A stretch of 6,427 nucleotides of DNA from Candidatus Glassiibacteriota bacterium (GTDB taxonomy: Bacteria > Gemmatimonadota > Glassbacteria > GWA2-58-10), in NCBI GenBank assembly GCA_030604975.1, contig JAUVUV010000129.1:1-6427 (forward strand). Reading direction: 5' to 3'. Each line of letters starts with the position of its first letter. The stretch's first letter is position 1. Shown here in pieces: positions 1-6,311 of this stretch. A model generated the notes under the pieces. The model was given only the letters and a program-made list of their open reading frames with translations, was not told the DNA's origin and did no database searches. The translations under genes were made by a program, and so were the position numbers.

Positions 1-107
1 AAAACGGTATTCATCGTTTGATAATAAAGAAGGTCGGCAAAATCGTTGGGATAGTGAGCACGCTTGATATGCTCTATTACATTGCGGGGAAGACTAAGAA
101 TGAATGA
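1..107 (+). CDS. CBS-domain protein, C-terminal end only (partial)
   Basis: The third reading frame is open from the left edge (first whole codon at base 3) to a TGA at 105-107 and encodes 34 residues. These read as the last half of a CBS domain: a hydrophobic strand (HRLIIKKVGK), then GKIVGIVSTLDML, then a short helix and a charged tail ending KTKNE. In the CBS family the G-I-V-S/T-x-x-D signature ends the motif, and its Ser/Thr and Asp usually contact the ribose or phosphate of a bound adenine nucleotide; both are present here. CBS domains normally act as regulatory adenylate-binding modules, alone or attached to channels, enzymes or kinases. The rest of the protein lies outside the window, so its overall type is unknown. 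The stop overlaps the downstream FapA-family start by eight bases, which implies one operon. Confidence 0.8.
   Translation, partial: NGIHRLIIKKVGKIVGIVSTLDMLYYIAGKTKNE
86..107 (+). promoter_or_regulatory. Shine-Dalgarno and overlapping stop/start of the CBS-FapA junction
   Basis: A purine-rich GGGGAAGA (86-93) sits six bases before the ATG at 100, inside the end of the CBS gene. The ATG and the upstream TGA (105-107) lie within the eight-base overlap ATGAATGA. This arrangement is typical of translational coupling. It decides the FapA start in favour of ATG 100 over the in-frame TTG at 64, which lies deeper inside the CBS gene. Confidence 0.7.
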
Positions 108-2049
108 TAAAACACCAGAGGCATCCAAAGAAAAACAGCATGATAAGCAAGAAAATCAGGCCGCACCCGATGAAAAGAGAAAAGAGGTCAATATCGTGCT
201 GGAGGTTTCCAGGGATAAACTGGAAGTCTATGTCACCCTGATTCCGCTTAAGAAATCTCCGGCTTTTTCTGTCGACGAAATAAGTGAAGCACTCTTTAAC
301 AAGGAAATTGAATTCGGCATTAAAGAGGAGGTTTTGGCTCAGCTCGAAAAGGAAGTTAAATATAACGAAAGACTGTTAATCGCCTCGGGTATTGAGCCGA
401 CGGAAGGAAAAGATGGAACGATAAATTATTTTTTGGAGAGAAATGAAACGATAAAGGTCAATGCGGGTGACAAGATCGGCGAAATTATTCCCGCAGAAGA
501 TGGAGTCGATGGAACCGACGTTTTTGCCGAGGGAATACCTTACCCGGACACAATCAAAGCTCAGCTACCGAAACTCACCAATGTAGATTTTTCCACGGAA
601 GAGGAAAATCTGCTCGTAGCAGCAATCAATGGATACCTTCAGATAACTCAAGACGCTGTTCAGGTTGCACCGTTTTTCGTGCTGGAAAGAATGCCGGATG
701 AGTATGAAGCCTATATAAAAGTGAAAAAGAGATTAAACAAAGAGGATTTTGACACAGAGGATTTGAAACAGTTCCTCAAAGATCATGAGATTGTTTACGG
801 TATTCTTAAAGATGAAATAGAAAATATCTTTCAAGAGGAAAAATATGATCAGCCGGTTTTGATTGCCCTTGGCAAAAAAGTAGTGGACGAGAAAGATGGT
901 GAGGTTAAGCTGTCTTTTGAAACGGAAATCAAGTTTGAATTCGATGAAAAGGGGAATGTTGATTATAAAGAGCTGAATTTGATTCAAAACGTAAAAAAGG
1001 GAGATAAAATAGCAGAAGTTACTTTACCCGAAAAAGGTACCGAGGGCTGTACTATCTTTGGAAAGAAGGTCTCGGCGAAAGAAGGTGTAAAACCTGCACT
1101 CCCTGTTGGCGAAAACACCTGTCCCGACCCGGACAACCCCGATGTTTTAGTGTCCGAAATCGATGGAGCTGCAAAGTTTAAAGGCTCCCTGGTACAGGTT
1201 GAGCCTGTTTTCATTGTCAAGGGTGATATCGATTTTACAACCGGGAATATTGACTTTGTCGGCTCGGTGATTGTTAACGGGGATGTGAAAAGCGGTTTCA
1301 AAATCAAGGCGAAAGATGATGTTGAGATCGACGGTGTCGTGGAAGATGCCGTTATTGAAGCCGGTGGAGATGTCCTGATCAAGATGGGTTTTATCGGGAG
1401 AGGAGAGGGTAAAATTCTCGCACAGGGAAAGGTGACTGCCAATTATTGTGTTAGTGAAAATATTATCTCTGAAGACGATATCAATATTCTTGAATATATA
1501 ATGCACAGCAGCGTTCAAACAAAAGGCAAATTATTCGTAAAAGAGAAAAAGGGATTGATCATCGGCGGCGAATGTTACGCTGTTAAAGGAATTGAGGCAA
1601 ATATAATTGGAAATGAAAATTATACCGTTACCAGTGTGGCAGCCGGTATTGACAAGGAAATAGTTAAGCAGCTCAGGCTGAAAAGGGCCCGCCTTTGGAA
1701 AAATGCGGAGCAGATTAAAGATATAGACAAGATAATTAAGAAAATCCAACGGCTGCAACTGGTCAGGAAGCACCTGCCGCCGGACAAAGTCGAGTTGCTT
1801 GAAAATATTGCCAAAATCAGGAAAAAGAAATTGGAGATCAGGGATAAGCTGGCCGCTGAAATTAAAAAATTGGAGATCAAGGTCGGTGAATTCAAAGATG
1901 CCCTGGTCAAAGTCTATGATACGGTCTATCCTGGAGTAACGGTAACTATCTGCGAAAAACACGTATCGGTCCGCGAACCAATAAAATGCGTTTTTTATAA
2001 ATATACAAAGGAGGGCGTGATTGCCGCAGATATGGAAAAACTGATTTGA
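100..2049 (+). CDS. FapA-family (DUF342) polymerising/beta-helix protein with duplicated N-terminal domain
   Basis: The product has 649 residues, no signal peptide and no membrane segment, so it is probably cytoplasmic. A charged, disordered N-terminus (1-28) is followed by two related N-terminal domains, about 30-196 and 201-374. Both carry a V-x-x-GDKI-x-E turn (119-128 and 298-306) and end in a QV-x-P-x-F-V motif (188-195 and 366-373). Next is a glycine-rich segment of short beta repeats (about 374-517: GDIDF, GNIDFVG, VIVNGDV, VEIDGVV, IEAGGDVLI, GLIIGGECYAVKGIEA), matching the right-handed beta-helix core of FapA. Then come a strongly charged Lys/Glu/Leu coiled coil (about 518-602) and a closing beta segment (about 604-640). 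In Vibrio vulnificus FapA has been linked to flagellar and glucose-PTS signalling; in most bacteria the role is unknown. The gene is coupled to an upstream CBS-domain gene. It is clearly more AT-rich than the genes downstream. The family call is strong, but the cellular role is not established. Confidence 0.88.
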   Translation: MNDKTPEASKEKQHDKQENQAAPDEKRKEVNIVLEVSRDKLEVYVTLIPLKKSPAFSVDEISEALFNKEIEFGIKEEVLAQLEKEVKYNERLLIASGIEPTEGKDGTINYFLERNETIKVNAGDKIGEIIPAEDGVDGTDVFAEGIPYPDTIKAQLPKLTNVDFSTEEENLLVAAINGYLQITQDAVQVAPFFVLERMPDEYEAYIKVKKRLNKEDFDTEDLKQFLKDHEIVYGILKDEIENIFQEEKYDQPVLIALGKKVVDEKDGEVKLSFETEIKFEFDEKGNVDYKELNLIQNVKKGDKIAEVTLPEKGTEGCTIFGKKVSAKEGVKPALPVGENTCPDPDNPDVLVSEIDGAAKFKGSLVQVEPVFIVKGDIDFTTGNIDFVGSVIVNGDVKSGFKIKAKDDVEIDGVVEDAVIEAGGDVLIKMGFIGRGEGKILAQGKVTANYCVSENIISEDDINILEYIMHSSVQTKGKLFVKEKKGLIIGGECYAVKGIEANIIGNENYTVTSVAAGIDKEIVKQLRLKRARLWKNAEQIKDIDKIIKKIQRLQLVRKHLPPDKVELLENIAKIRKKKLEIRDKLAAEIKKLEIKVGEFKDALVKVYDTVYPGVTVTICEKHVSVREPIKCVFYKYTKEGVIAADMEKLI

Positions 2050-2080
2050 TTGCCTGATATATCCTTTTTTGGAATAAAAT

Positions 2081-3310
2081 ATGACCTCACGTGAACGCGT
2101 TCTGGCAGCGCTGAACCACCGCCAGCCAGACCGCGTACCTGTGGATTTCTCAGGACATCGCTCCTCCGGAATAGCCGCAATCACTTATGCGAAACTGAGA
2201 AAATACCTCGGCCTGCGGGAGAAAGCGATAAGGGTATACGACCCGATCCAGCAGCTTGCCGAGGTGGATGAGGATGTCCTCGGCCTGTTCGGAGTGGATA
2301 CGATCGAACTGGGCCGCGCCTTTGCCCGCCAGGAGGATTCCTGGGGTGAATGGATCCTGCCGGATGCCACACCCTGCAAAATGCCCCTCTGGGCTCTGCC
2401 CGAGCGAAAGGGAAATGAGTGGATCCTCCGCTCAAAAAGCGGGCGGGTTTTCGGCAGAATGCCTCCAGGAGCGCTCTATTTCGAGCAGTCTTATTATCCC
2501 TTTGCAGAAGATGCTGACCTTGATGCTGTCCCTGAGGCCATGCAAGAGTGCCTGTGGACTGCTGTAGCCTCGCCTCCGGGGCCGCTCATCTCAGGCGAGA
2601 AGGGCCGGGAGTTATTTCGACAAGGTGCAAGATGGCTTCGCCAGCACACGGACCGGGCGATTATCGCACTTTTCGGCGGGAACCTGATCGAACTGGGGCA
2701 GTTTCTCTTCTGCCACGACAACTTTTTAATGCTGCTTGCCGCTGAGCCTCAAAAAGCCCACGCCTTTCTCGATAAAGTATTGGAAATCCACCTGGAAAGC
2801 CTGACCCGGTTCATGGAGGATGTAGGGAAGTTTGTCGATATCGTGGTCTTCGGCGACGACCTGGGAACCCAGAGCGGCCCCCAGATTTCGCCTGAGATGT
2901 ACCGGGAGTTTTTCAAGACCAGGCACGCCGAGATGTGGCATCTGGCCAAAAGGCTGGCCGAGGTGAAAGTAATGCTCCACTGCTGTGGCGGCGTACGGGA
3001 ACTTCTCCCGGAACTGATAGAGGCCGGCCTGGACGCGATAAACCCGGTCCAGATAACCTGCTCCGGGATGGATGCGGCAGAGCTTAAAGCCGAATTCGGC
3101 TCTGAAATCACGTTCTGGGGCGGCGGCTGCGACACGCGCGAGATTCTGCCGAAAGCCGCTCCCGAGGAAGTAAAAACGCATGTCAGAAAACAGCTTGAAA
3201 TCCTCAGTCCCGGCGGCGGGTTCGTTTTCCAGCAGGTGCACAACATCCTGGCCGATGTCCCGCCTGAGAATGTCGCGGCTATGTTCGAAGCGGTTAAGGA
3301 CTGGAATTAA
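2081..3310 (+). CDS. Uroporphyrinogen decarboxylase superfamily protein (MtaA/CmuA-like methyltransferase type)
   Basis: The 409-residue protein has the URO-D superfamily layout, a (beta/alpha)8 barrel: an N-terminal MTSRERVLAALNHRQPDRVPVD, a GDDLGTQ loop (258-264), HCCGG (300-304), FWGGGCDTREILP (345-357) and a C-terminal GGGFVFQQVHNILADVPPENV (378-398). It is not HemE: it is about 50 residues longer than usual HemE and lacks the RQAGR substrate-binding motif near the N-terminus. Members with this signature are usually cobamide-dependent methyltransferases or proteins of unknown substrate. In MtaA-like enzymes an H-x-C pair plus a later Cys bind zinc; here H300 and C302 fit, and C350 is a possible third ligand (inference). 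No corrinoid-binding protein, reductive activator or methylamine/methanol gene is nearby, so the substrate cannot be assigned. ATG 2081 has a modest GGA at 2071-2073. The gene lies 31 bases after the FapA stop and could be read through from it, but its base composition is different. Confidence 0.85.
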   Translation: MTSRERVLAALNHRQPDRVPVDFSGHRSSGIAAITYAKLRKYLGLREKAIRVYDPIQQLAEVDEDVLGLFGVDTIELGRAFARQEDSWGEWILPDATPCKMPLWALPERKGNEWILRSKSGRVFGRMPPGALYFEQSYYPFAEDADLDAVPEAMQECLWTAVASPPGPLISGEKGRELFRQGARWLRQHTDRAIIALFGGNLIELGQFLFCHDNFLMLLAAEPQKAHAFLDKVLEIHLESLTRFMEDVGKFVDIVVFGDDLGTQSGPQISPEMYREFFKTRHAEMWHLAKRLAEVKVMLHCCGGVRELLPELIEAGLDAINPVQITCSGMDAAELKAEFGSEITFWGGGCDTREILPKAAPEEVKTHVRKQLEILSPGGGFVFQQVHNILADVPPENVAAMFEAVKDWN

Positions 3311-3412
3311 GCTTCTCATCCAGCCCGGTTTGCTCTCCGTATATCCACCGCTTCAGGCTGATATATCCTCCTGCTGAACGCTGCCTGAAATGAAACATTC
3401 GCCAACCATCAG

Positions 3413-3431
3413 CCTGCTCGACCATAGCAGG
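3413..3431 (+). terminator. Small stem-loop after the URO-D gene, weak terminator candidate
   Basis: CCTGCT (3413-3418) and AGCAGG (3426-3431) form a perfect six-base-pair stem with a seven-base loop. A T-rich stretch follows (TTGAATTCTTTTTACTTCTT), but it is interrupted and begins with TTGAA rather than a clean T run. It lies about 100 bases after the URO-D stop. It may end that transcript, but the stem is short and the call is tentative. Confidence 0.25.
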
Positions 3432-3460
3432 TTGAATTCTTTTTACTTCTTGATTAGATT
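3432..3460 (+). promoter_or_regulatory. Possible sigma70-type promoter for nadA
   Basis: TTGAAT (3432-3437) and TAGATT (3455-3460) are separated by 17 bases, each matching the consensus at four of six positions. They sit in the AT-rich part of the gap before nadA. A better -10-like TATAGT occurs at 3460-3465 but has no well-spaced -35. Initiation near 3467 would give a leader of about 70 bases. The matches are modest and could be chance in AT-rich DNA. No NAD-responsive operator was recognised. Confidence 0.28.
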
Positions 3461-3535
3461 ATAGTTATTGTTACCGTGTACATATTTTCAGGCAGGATTT
3501 GAGCTAATATTTTTGATCAGCTGGATGAGGATGAA

Positions 3536-4603
3536 ATGACAGAAATAACTCTGGAAAAAGTGAAAGAGAACCTTTATTCCAGACCGCACCCCAGCCTCAC
3601 CCCGATCGATATCGAGGCCAAGGCGCCGATCATACATGAAATACTGAATCTCAAGGCCAGGCACAACGTGGTTATCCTCGGCCACAACTACATGGAGCCG
3701 CTCATTTTCAATCTCTCCGCCAGCGAAGAACAGGGTGATTCCCTGGGCCTGAGCCGGTATGCCGCCACCACCGAAGCCGACTATATCATTTTCAACGGCG
3801 TGCTGTTCATGGCTGAAACAGCCAAGGTGCTCAGTCCGAATAAAAGAATCTTTATTGCGGATAAGGAAGCCGGCTGCTCCCTGGCCGATGATTTCGACGT
3901 TGGGGAAATCGACAAGCTGAGAGAGCAGCACCCCGGAGCGCCGGTGATGATCTATATCAACAGCTACGCCTTGGCCAAAGCTAAGTGCGATGTCTGCTGC
4001 ACCTCGGCCAATGCGATGAAAATCGCTCTCGCAATGCCCGGAGATAAGATCATTTTCGTGCCCGACATCCTTTTCGCCGAGAACATCGAGCAGGATTTGA
4101 AAGGGGTCAAAGAGGTCATTTATCCGGGCAAGGATTCGGATACCAAGGGTGCGGTCTGCGAGGTGCACGAAAAATTCACCCTGGACGATCTGTTTGCGGT
4201 GCGCAAGTCGTTCGAGATGCCGAAAGGCCATCCAACCCGCAGAATCTACGCCCACTGGGAGTGCAAGCCCGAGGTGCTGCGCGAGGCCGACTTTTACGGC
4301 AGCACCAGCCAGATCGGCCGGGATATCGCCGAGAGAGTAGCCGCAGGGAAACTGGAACGCGCGTTCGTGGCCTCCGAGTGCGAACTCACCTCCAATCTGA
4401 CTGCGGAATTTCCCGGCGTAGAGTTTTACACCGCCTGCTCAGTACGCTGCCAGTGGATGGCCAAGATGACCCTTGAGGGCGTGCTGAAAATACTTCGCGG
4501 GATCGATCAGGGCGCGGACTTGAGCGAGTATGAGGTGCTGCTGGAGGAGGAGATTATCGAAAAGGCGAAAAAACCGATTGAGCTGATGATGCAGTTCGTT
4601 TGA
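3536..4603 (+). CDS. nadA: Quinolinate synthase (NadA), [4Fe-4S] enzyme of NAD biosynthesis
   Basis: This cytoplasmic enzyme condenses iminoaspartate with dihydroxyacetone phosphate to give quinolinate, the de novo NAD precursor. The 355 residues cover the whole three-domain fold. The three expected cluster cysteines are C114 (EAGCSLAD), C208 (AVCEVHEKF) and C305 (VRCQWMAKMTLE). Residues matching the known active site are H50 and Y52 (GHNYMEP), S69 (GDSL), Y140 and N142 (YINS), S157 (CTSANA), H211, H240 and E242 (AHWEC) and T257 (GSTSQ). The C-terminal EKAKKPIELM is also conserved. The MEP and FMAETAKVLSP wording resembles the longer, alphaproteobacterial-like NadA group more than the Thermotoga form. 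ATG 3536 is supported by GAGG at 3527-3530, five bases upstream. Oddities are HWEC in place of the usual HPEC, an extra Cys (C301) near the third ligand, and a few added residues before C208. No nadB, nadC or aspartate dehydrogenase gene is in the window, so the iminoaspartate source must lie elsewhere. Confidence 0.96.
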   Translation: MTEITLEKVKENLYSRPHPSLTPIDIEAKAPIIHEILNLKARHNVVILGHNYMEPLIFNLSASEEQGDSLGLSRYAATTEADYIIFNGVLFMAETAKVLSPNKRIFIADKEAGCSLADDFDVGEIDKLREQHPGAPVMIYINSYALAKAKCDVCCTSANAMKIALAMPGDKIIFVPDILFAENIEQDLKGVKEVIYPGKDSDTKGAVCEVHEKFTLDDLFAVRKSFEMPKGHPTRRIYAHWECKPEVLREADFYGSTSQIGRDIAERVAAGKLERAFVASECELTSNLTAEFPGVEFYTACSVRCQWMAKMTLEGVLKILRGIDQGADLSEYEVLLEEEIIEKAKKPIELMMQFV

Positions 4604-4637
4604 CACTAACGGTCCCCGCCGGGAGGCTGTTGGTGTT
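4602..4637 (+). terminator. Hairpin between convergent nadA and DASS genes
   Basis: Bases 4602-4610 pair with 4629-4637, giving nine pairs with two G-T wobbles. A nested TCCC/GGGA stem (4613-4616 with 4621-4624) closes a four-base loop. The hairpin begins inside the nadA stop codon and reaches the last base of the transporter stop. In the nadA direction it is followed only by TTTAT, a poor U-tract. In the opposite direction the wobble pairs become mismatches and there is no T run. It probably acts mainly on the nadA transcript, if at all. Confidence 0.38.
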
Positions 4638-6211
4638 TATGGGCTGATATTCGAGTTCAGCGCCCAGGCCGGGACGACTGCCGGGTCGATATCGAAAACA
4701 AACAGCCCGAGAGTATAAACAAGCAGGGTTACCAGTACCACGCCGATCAGGTTGAGCCAGAGTCCGATCCGTGCCATCTGAGGGATACGCACCCAGCCGC
4801 TGCCGAACACGATGGCGTTGGGCGGGGTGGCCACAGGCAGCATGAAAGCACAGCTGGCTGAGATCGTGGCCGGGATCATCAGCAGGAACGGATGGGTTCC
4901 CATCGCCACTGCCGCGGCGGCAAGCACCGGAATCAGCATGGTTGTAGTGGCCGTGTTCGAGGTGATCTCTGTCAGGAAAGTCAACATCAGACAGGTAGCC
5001 AGGATCATCACCACCACAGGAACATTTTGCAGCCATTGGAGTCTCTCACCGAGCCAGAGCGCCAGACCGGTCACCTCCATGCCCTTGGCCAGGGTGAAAC
5101 CGCCTCCATACAGGATCAGAATTCCCCAGGGCATTCCCTCGCGCACGGTTTTCCAGTCCATCAGAAAGCGCCCGCTTTCTCTTTTTTCTCCTGGAATCAG
5201 AAACAGCGCACAGCCCATGGTCATCGCTACAGTGGAGTCGTCGATCAGCGGGAAGAACTCTGTCAGTCCCCAGGTGGTAAAGAATCCGAGGTTGATCGGC
5301 CGGCGGAAGATCCACCCCAGGGCGGTCATGCAGAATACGGTAAGTACTGCTTTCTCGCCCCAGCGCATCGAGCCCAGGCCGCGCAACTGGGTTTCGATAT
5401 AATCGGCTCCGCTCGCCTGGTCGAATGTCGCCAGCTGCCGCACCGGAACCGGCGAGCCGTGGCGGATCAAAATCTGCCAGACAATAGGAAGAAAAACGAC
5501 CACCAGCGGCAGACCGACCAGCATCCATTGGAGAAAATTTATTTCCGGTGCGGCCGGGTAGAGCTTTTTCACAAAACCCGCCATCACAATATTCGGTGGT
5601 GTGCCCACCAGAGTGCCCACCCCTCCGATACTTGCTGAATAGGCGATCGCCAGCATCAGGGTCAGGCCGAAATTCTCCCGGAAGAGTTTCCCCCGCTCAC
5701 TGTTCGCTCCTGCAGTATCGGCTATCTGAAGTACCACCGCCATGCCTATCGGAAGCATCATCATTGTGGTGGCGGTATTGGAAATCCACATCGAGAGGAA
5801 TGCCGAGGCGACCATGAACCCGAGAACCAGGCGCGAGGGGCTGCCGCCGATGGTGCGGATGATGTGCAGGGCAATCCTCCGGTGAAGGCCCACTTTCTGC
5901 ATTGCGATGGCGATCAGGAAGCCGCCGAAAAACAGGTAAATCATCCGGTCCGCGTAGCTGAATGGTGTGTCCCGGGCGGAAAGGATTCCCAGAAGAGGGA
6001 AAAGGGGCAGGGGAAGAAGCGCGGTGGCGGGAATCGGGATTGCCTCGGTGATCCACCAGACAGCCATCAGGGCTGCTACCGCCGCCATGCGCATTGCCGC
6101 AGGGGTGAGATCGCCGGGAACAGGAAGAAGGATGAAAATAATGAAAAGCAGGGGGCCGAGATACAGTCCGATAACCGGTCTCAGCCCTTTGTCGGCGTCA
6201 CTCTGATGCAT
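4637..6211 (-). CDS. SLC13/DASS-family sodium:anion (di/tricarboxylate) symporter
   Basis: This inner-membrane transporter probably moves succinate, malate, fumarate or a related anion into the cell with sodium. From ATG 6211 it has 524 residues with many hydrophobic segments, starting at about residues 12-32. The family's hallmark paired Ser-Asn-Thr motifs are both present: MWISNTATTMMMLP (141-154) and EITSNTATTTMLIP (415-428). In VcINDY these sit at the tips of hairpin loops and bind the carboxylate and sodium. Other conserved pieces are TEAIPIPATALLPLPLFP (55-72), GGVGTLVGTPPN (196-207) and LPVATPPNAIVFGSG (458-472). The repeated SNT and TPPN patterns reflect the inverted-repeat architecture. 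A TTG at 6271 would add 20 residues of arginine/lysine-rich sequence. I prefer ATG 6211, because the promoter candidate would leave the TTG only about five bases of leader and the TTG has no ribosome site. The ribosome site before the ATG (AAGAG) is itself weak. The exact substrate cannot be read from sequence alone; sulfate or citrate are alternatives. Confidence 0.93.
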   Translation of the reverse strand: MHQSDADKGLRPVIGLYLGPLLFIIFILLPVPGDLTPAAMRMAAVAALMAVWWITEAIPIPATALLPLPLFPLLGILSARDTPFSYADRMIYLFFGGFLIAIAMQKVGLHRRIALHIIRTIGGSPSRLVLGFMVASAFLSMWISNTATTMMMLPIGMAVVLQIADTAGANSERGKLFRENFGLTLMLAIAYSASIGGVGTLVGTPPNIVMAGFVKKLYPAAPEINFLQWMLVGLPLVVVFLPIVWQILIRHGSPVPVRQLATFDQASGADYIETQLRGLGSMRWGEKAVLTVFCMTALGWIFRRPINLGFFTTWGLTEFFPLIDDSTVAMTMGCALFLIPGEKRESGRFLMDWKTVREGMPWGILILYGGGFTLAKGMEVTGLALWLGERLQWLQNVPVVVMILATCLMLTFLTEITSNTATTTMLIPVLAAAAVAMGTHPFLLMIPATISASCAFMLPVATPPNAIVFGSGWVRIPQMARIGLWLNLIGVVLVTLLVYTLGLFVFDIDPAVVPAWALNSNISP

Positions 6212-6282
6212 CGCTCTTAAATTTTTCCCAGGCTTTTCACTTTTGCTAGAGGGGGTTCGGCAAGGCCGCAAAGTGTCGGTAC

Positions 6283-6311
6283 ACGTTAGACAGCCCAGTC
6301 CCGGCTGTCAA
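6283..6311 (-). promoter_or_regulatory. Promoter candidate for the DASS transporter
   Basis: On the minus strand a perfect TTGACA (6306-6311) is followed after exactly 17 bases by TAACGT (6283-6288), which matches the -10 consensus at only three of six positions. Transcription would begin near 6276, leaving a leader of about 65 bases before ATG 6211. A perfect -35 with a poor -10 is common in activator-dependent or tightly regulated promoters. The inverted repeat inside the spacer supports regulation. Confidence 0.45.
6289..6309. repeat. Perfect 7-7-7 inverted repeat inside the DASS promoter (operator candidate)
   Basis: GACAGCC (6289-6295) and GGCTGTC (6303-6309) are exact reverse complements separated by seven bases. 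The repeat covers the 17-base promoter spacer and the last four bases of the -35 box. A dimeric regulator bound here would block RNA polymerase. The same sequence could also fold as a stem-loop if transcribed from further upstream. The repeat is certain; its role as an operator is inference. Confidence 0.5.

Noticed and set aside
64..99. TTG at 64 as the FapA-family start, adding 12 residues.
   Set aside because: ATG 100 has a well-spaced ribosome site and the classical stop/start overlap with the CBS gene; the TTG lies inside that gene.
984..2184. Long minus-strand open frames antisense to the FapA gene (984-1442 and 1531-2184).
   Set aside because: They are low-complexity Ser/Thr/Pro- or Phe-rich translations without motifs or ribosome sites; the plus-strand gene explains the DNA.
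2081..3310. Calling the URO-D superfamily gene hemE.
   Set aside because: It lacks the HemE RQAGR motif and is too long; the GDDLGTQ, HCCGG and VHNILADVPPENV signatures belong to the non-heme branch.
2054..3369. A 12-base direct repeat CTGATATATCCT at 2054-2065 and 3358-3369, bracketing the URO-D gene like insertion-site duplications.
   Set aside because: About one chance 12-base repeat is expected in a window of this size, and there is no transposase, integrase or terminal inverted repeat.
3390..3464. A 24-codon open frame (MKHSPTISLL...) in the gap before nadA.
   Set aside because: It has no ribosome-binding site, overlaps the stem-loop and promoter-like sequence, and has no recognisable features.
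4892..5638. A 248-codon plus-strand open frame antisense to the transporter gene.
   Set aside because: It is rich in His, Gln and Arg with no domain pattern, as expected for the antisense of a GC-rich membrane-protein gene. The minus strand encodes an unmistakable DASS protein.
6212..6271. TTG at 6271 as the transporter start, adding 20 residues.
   Set aside because: It has no ribosome site, the extra residues are basic and unlike the family, and the promoter candidate would leave almost no leader.
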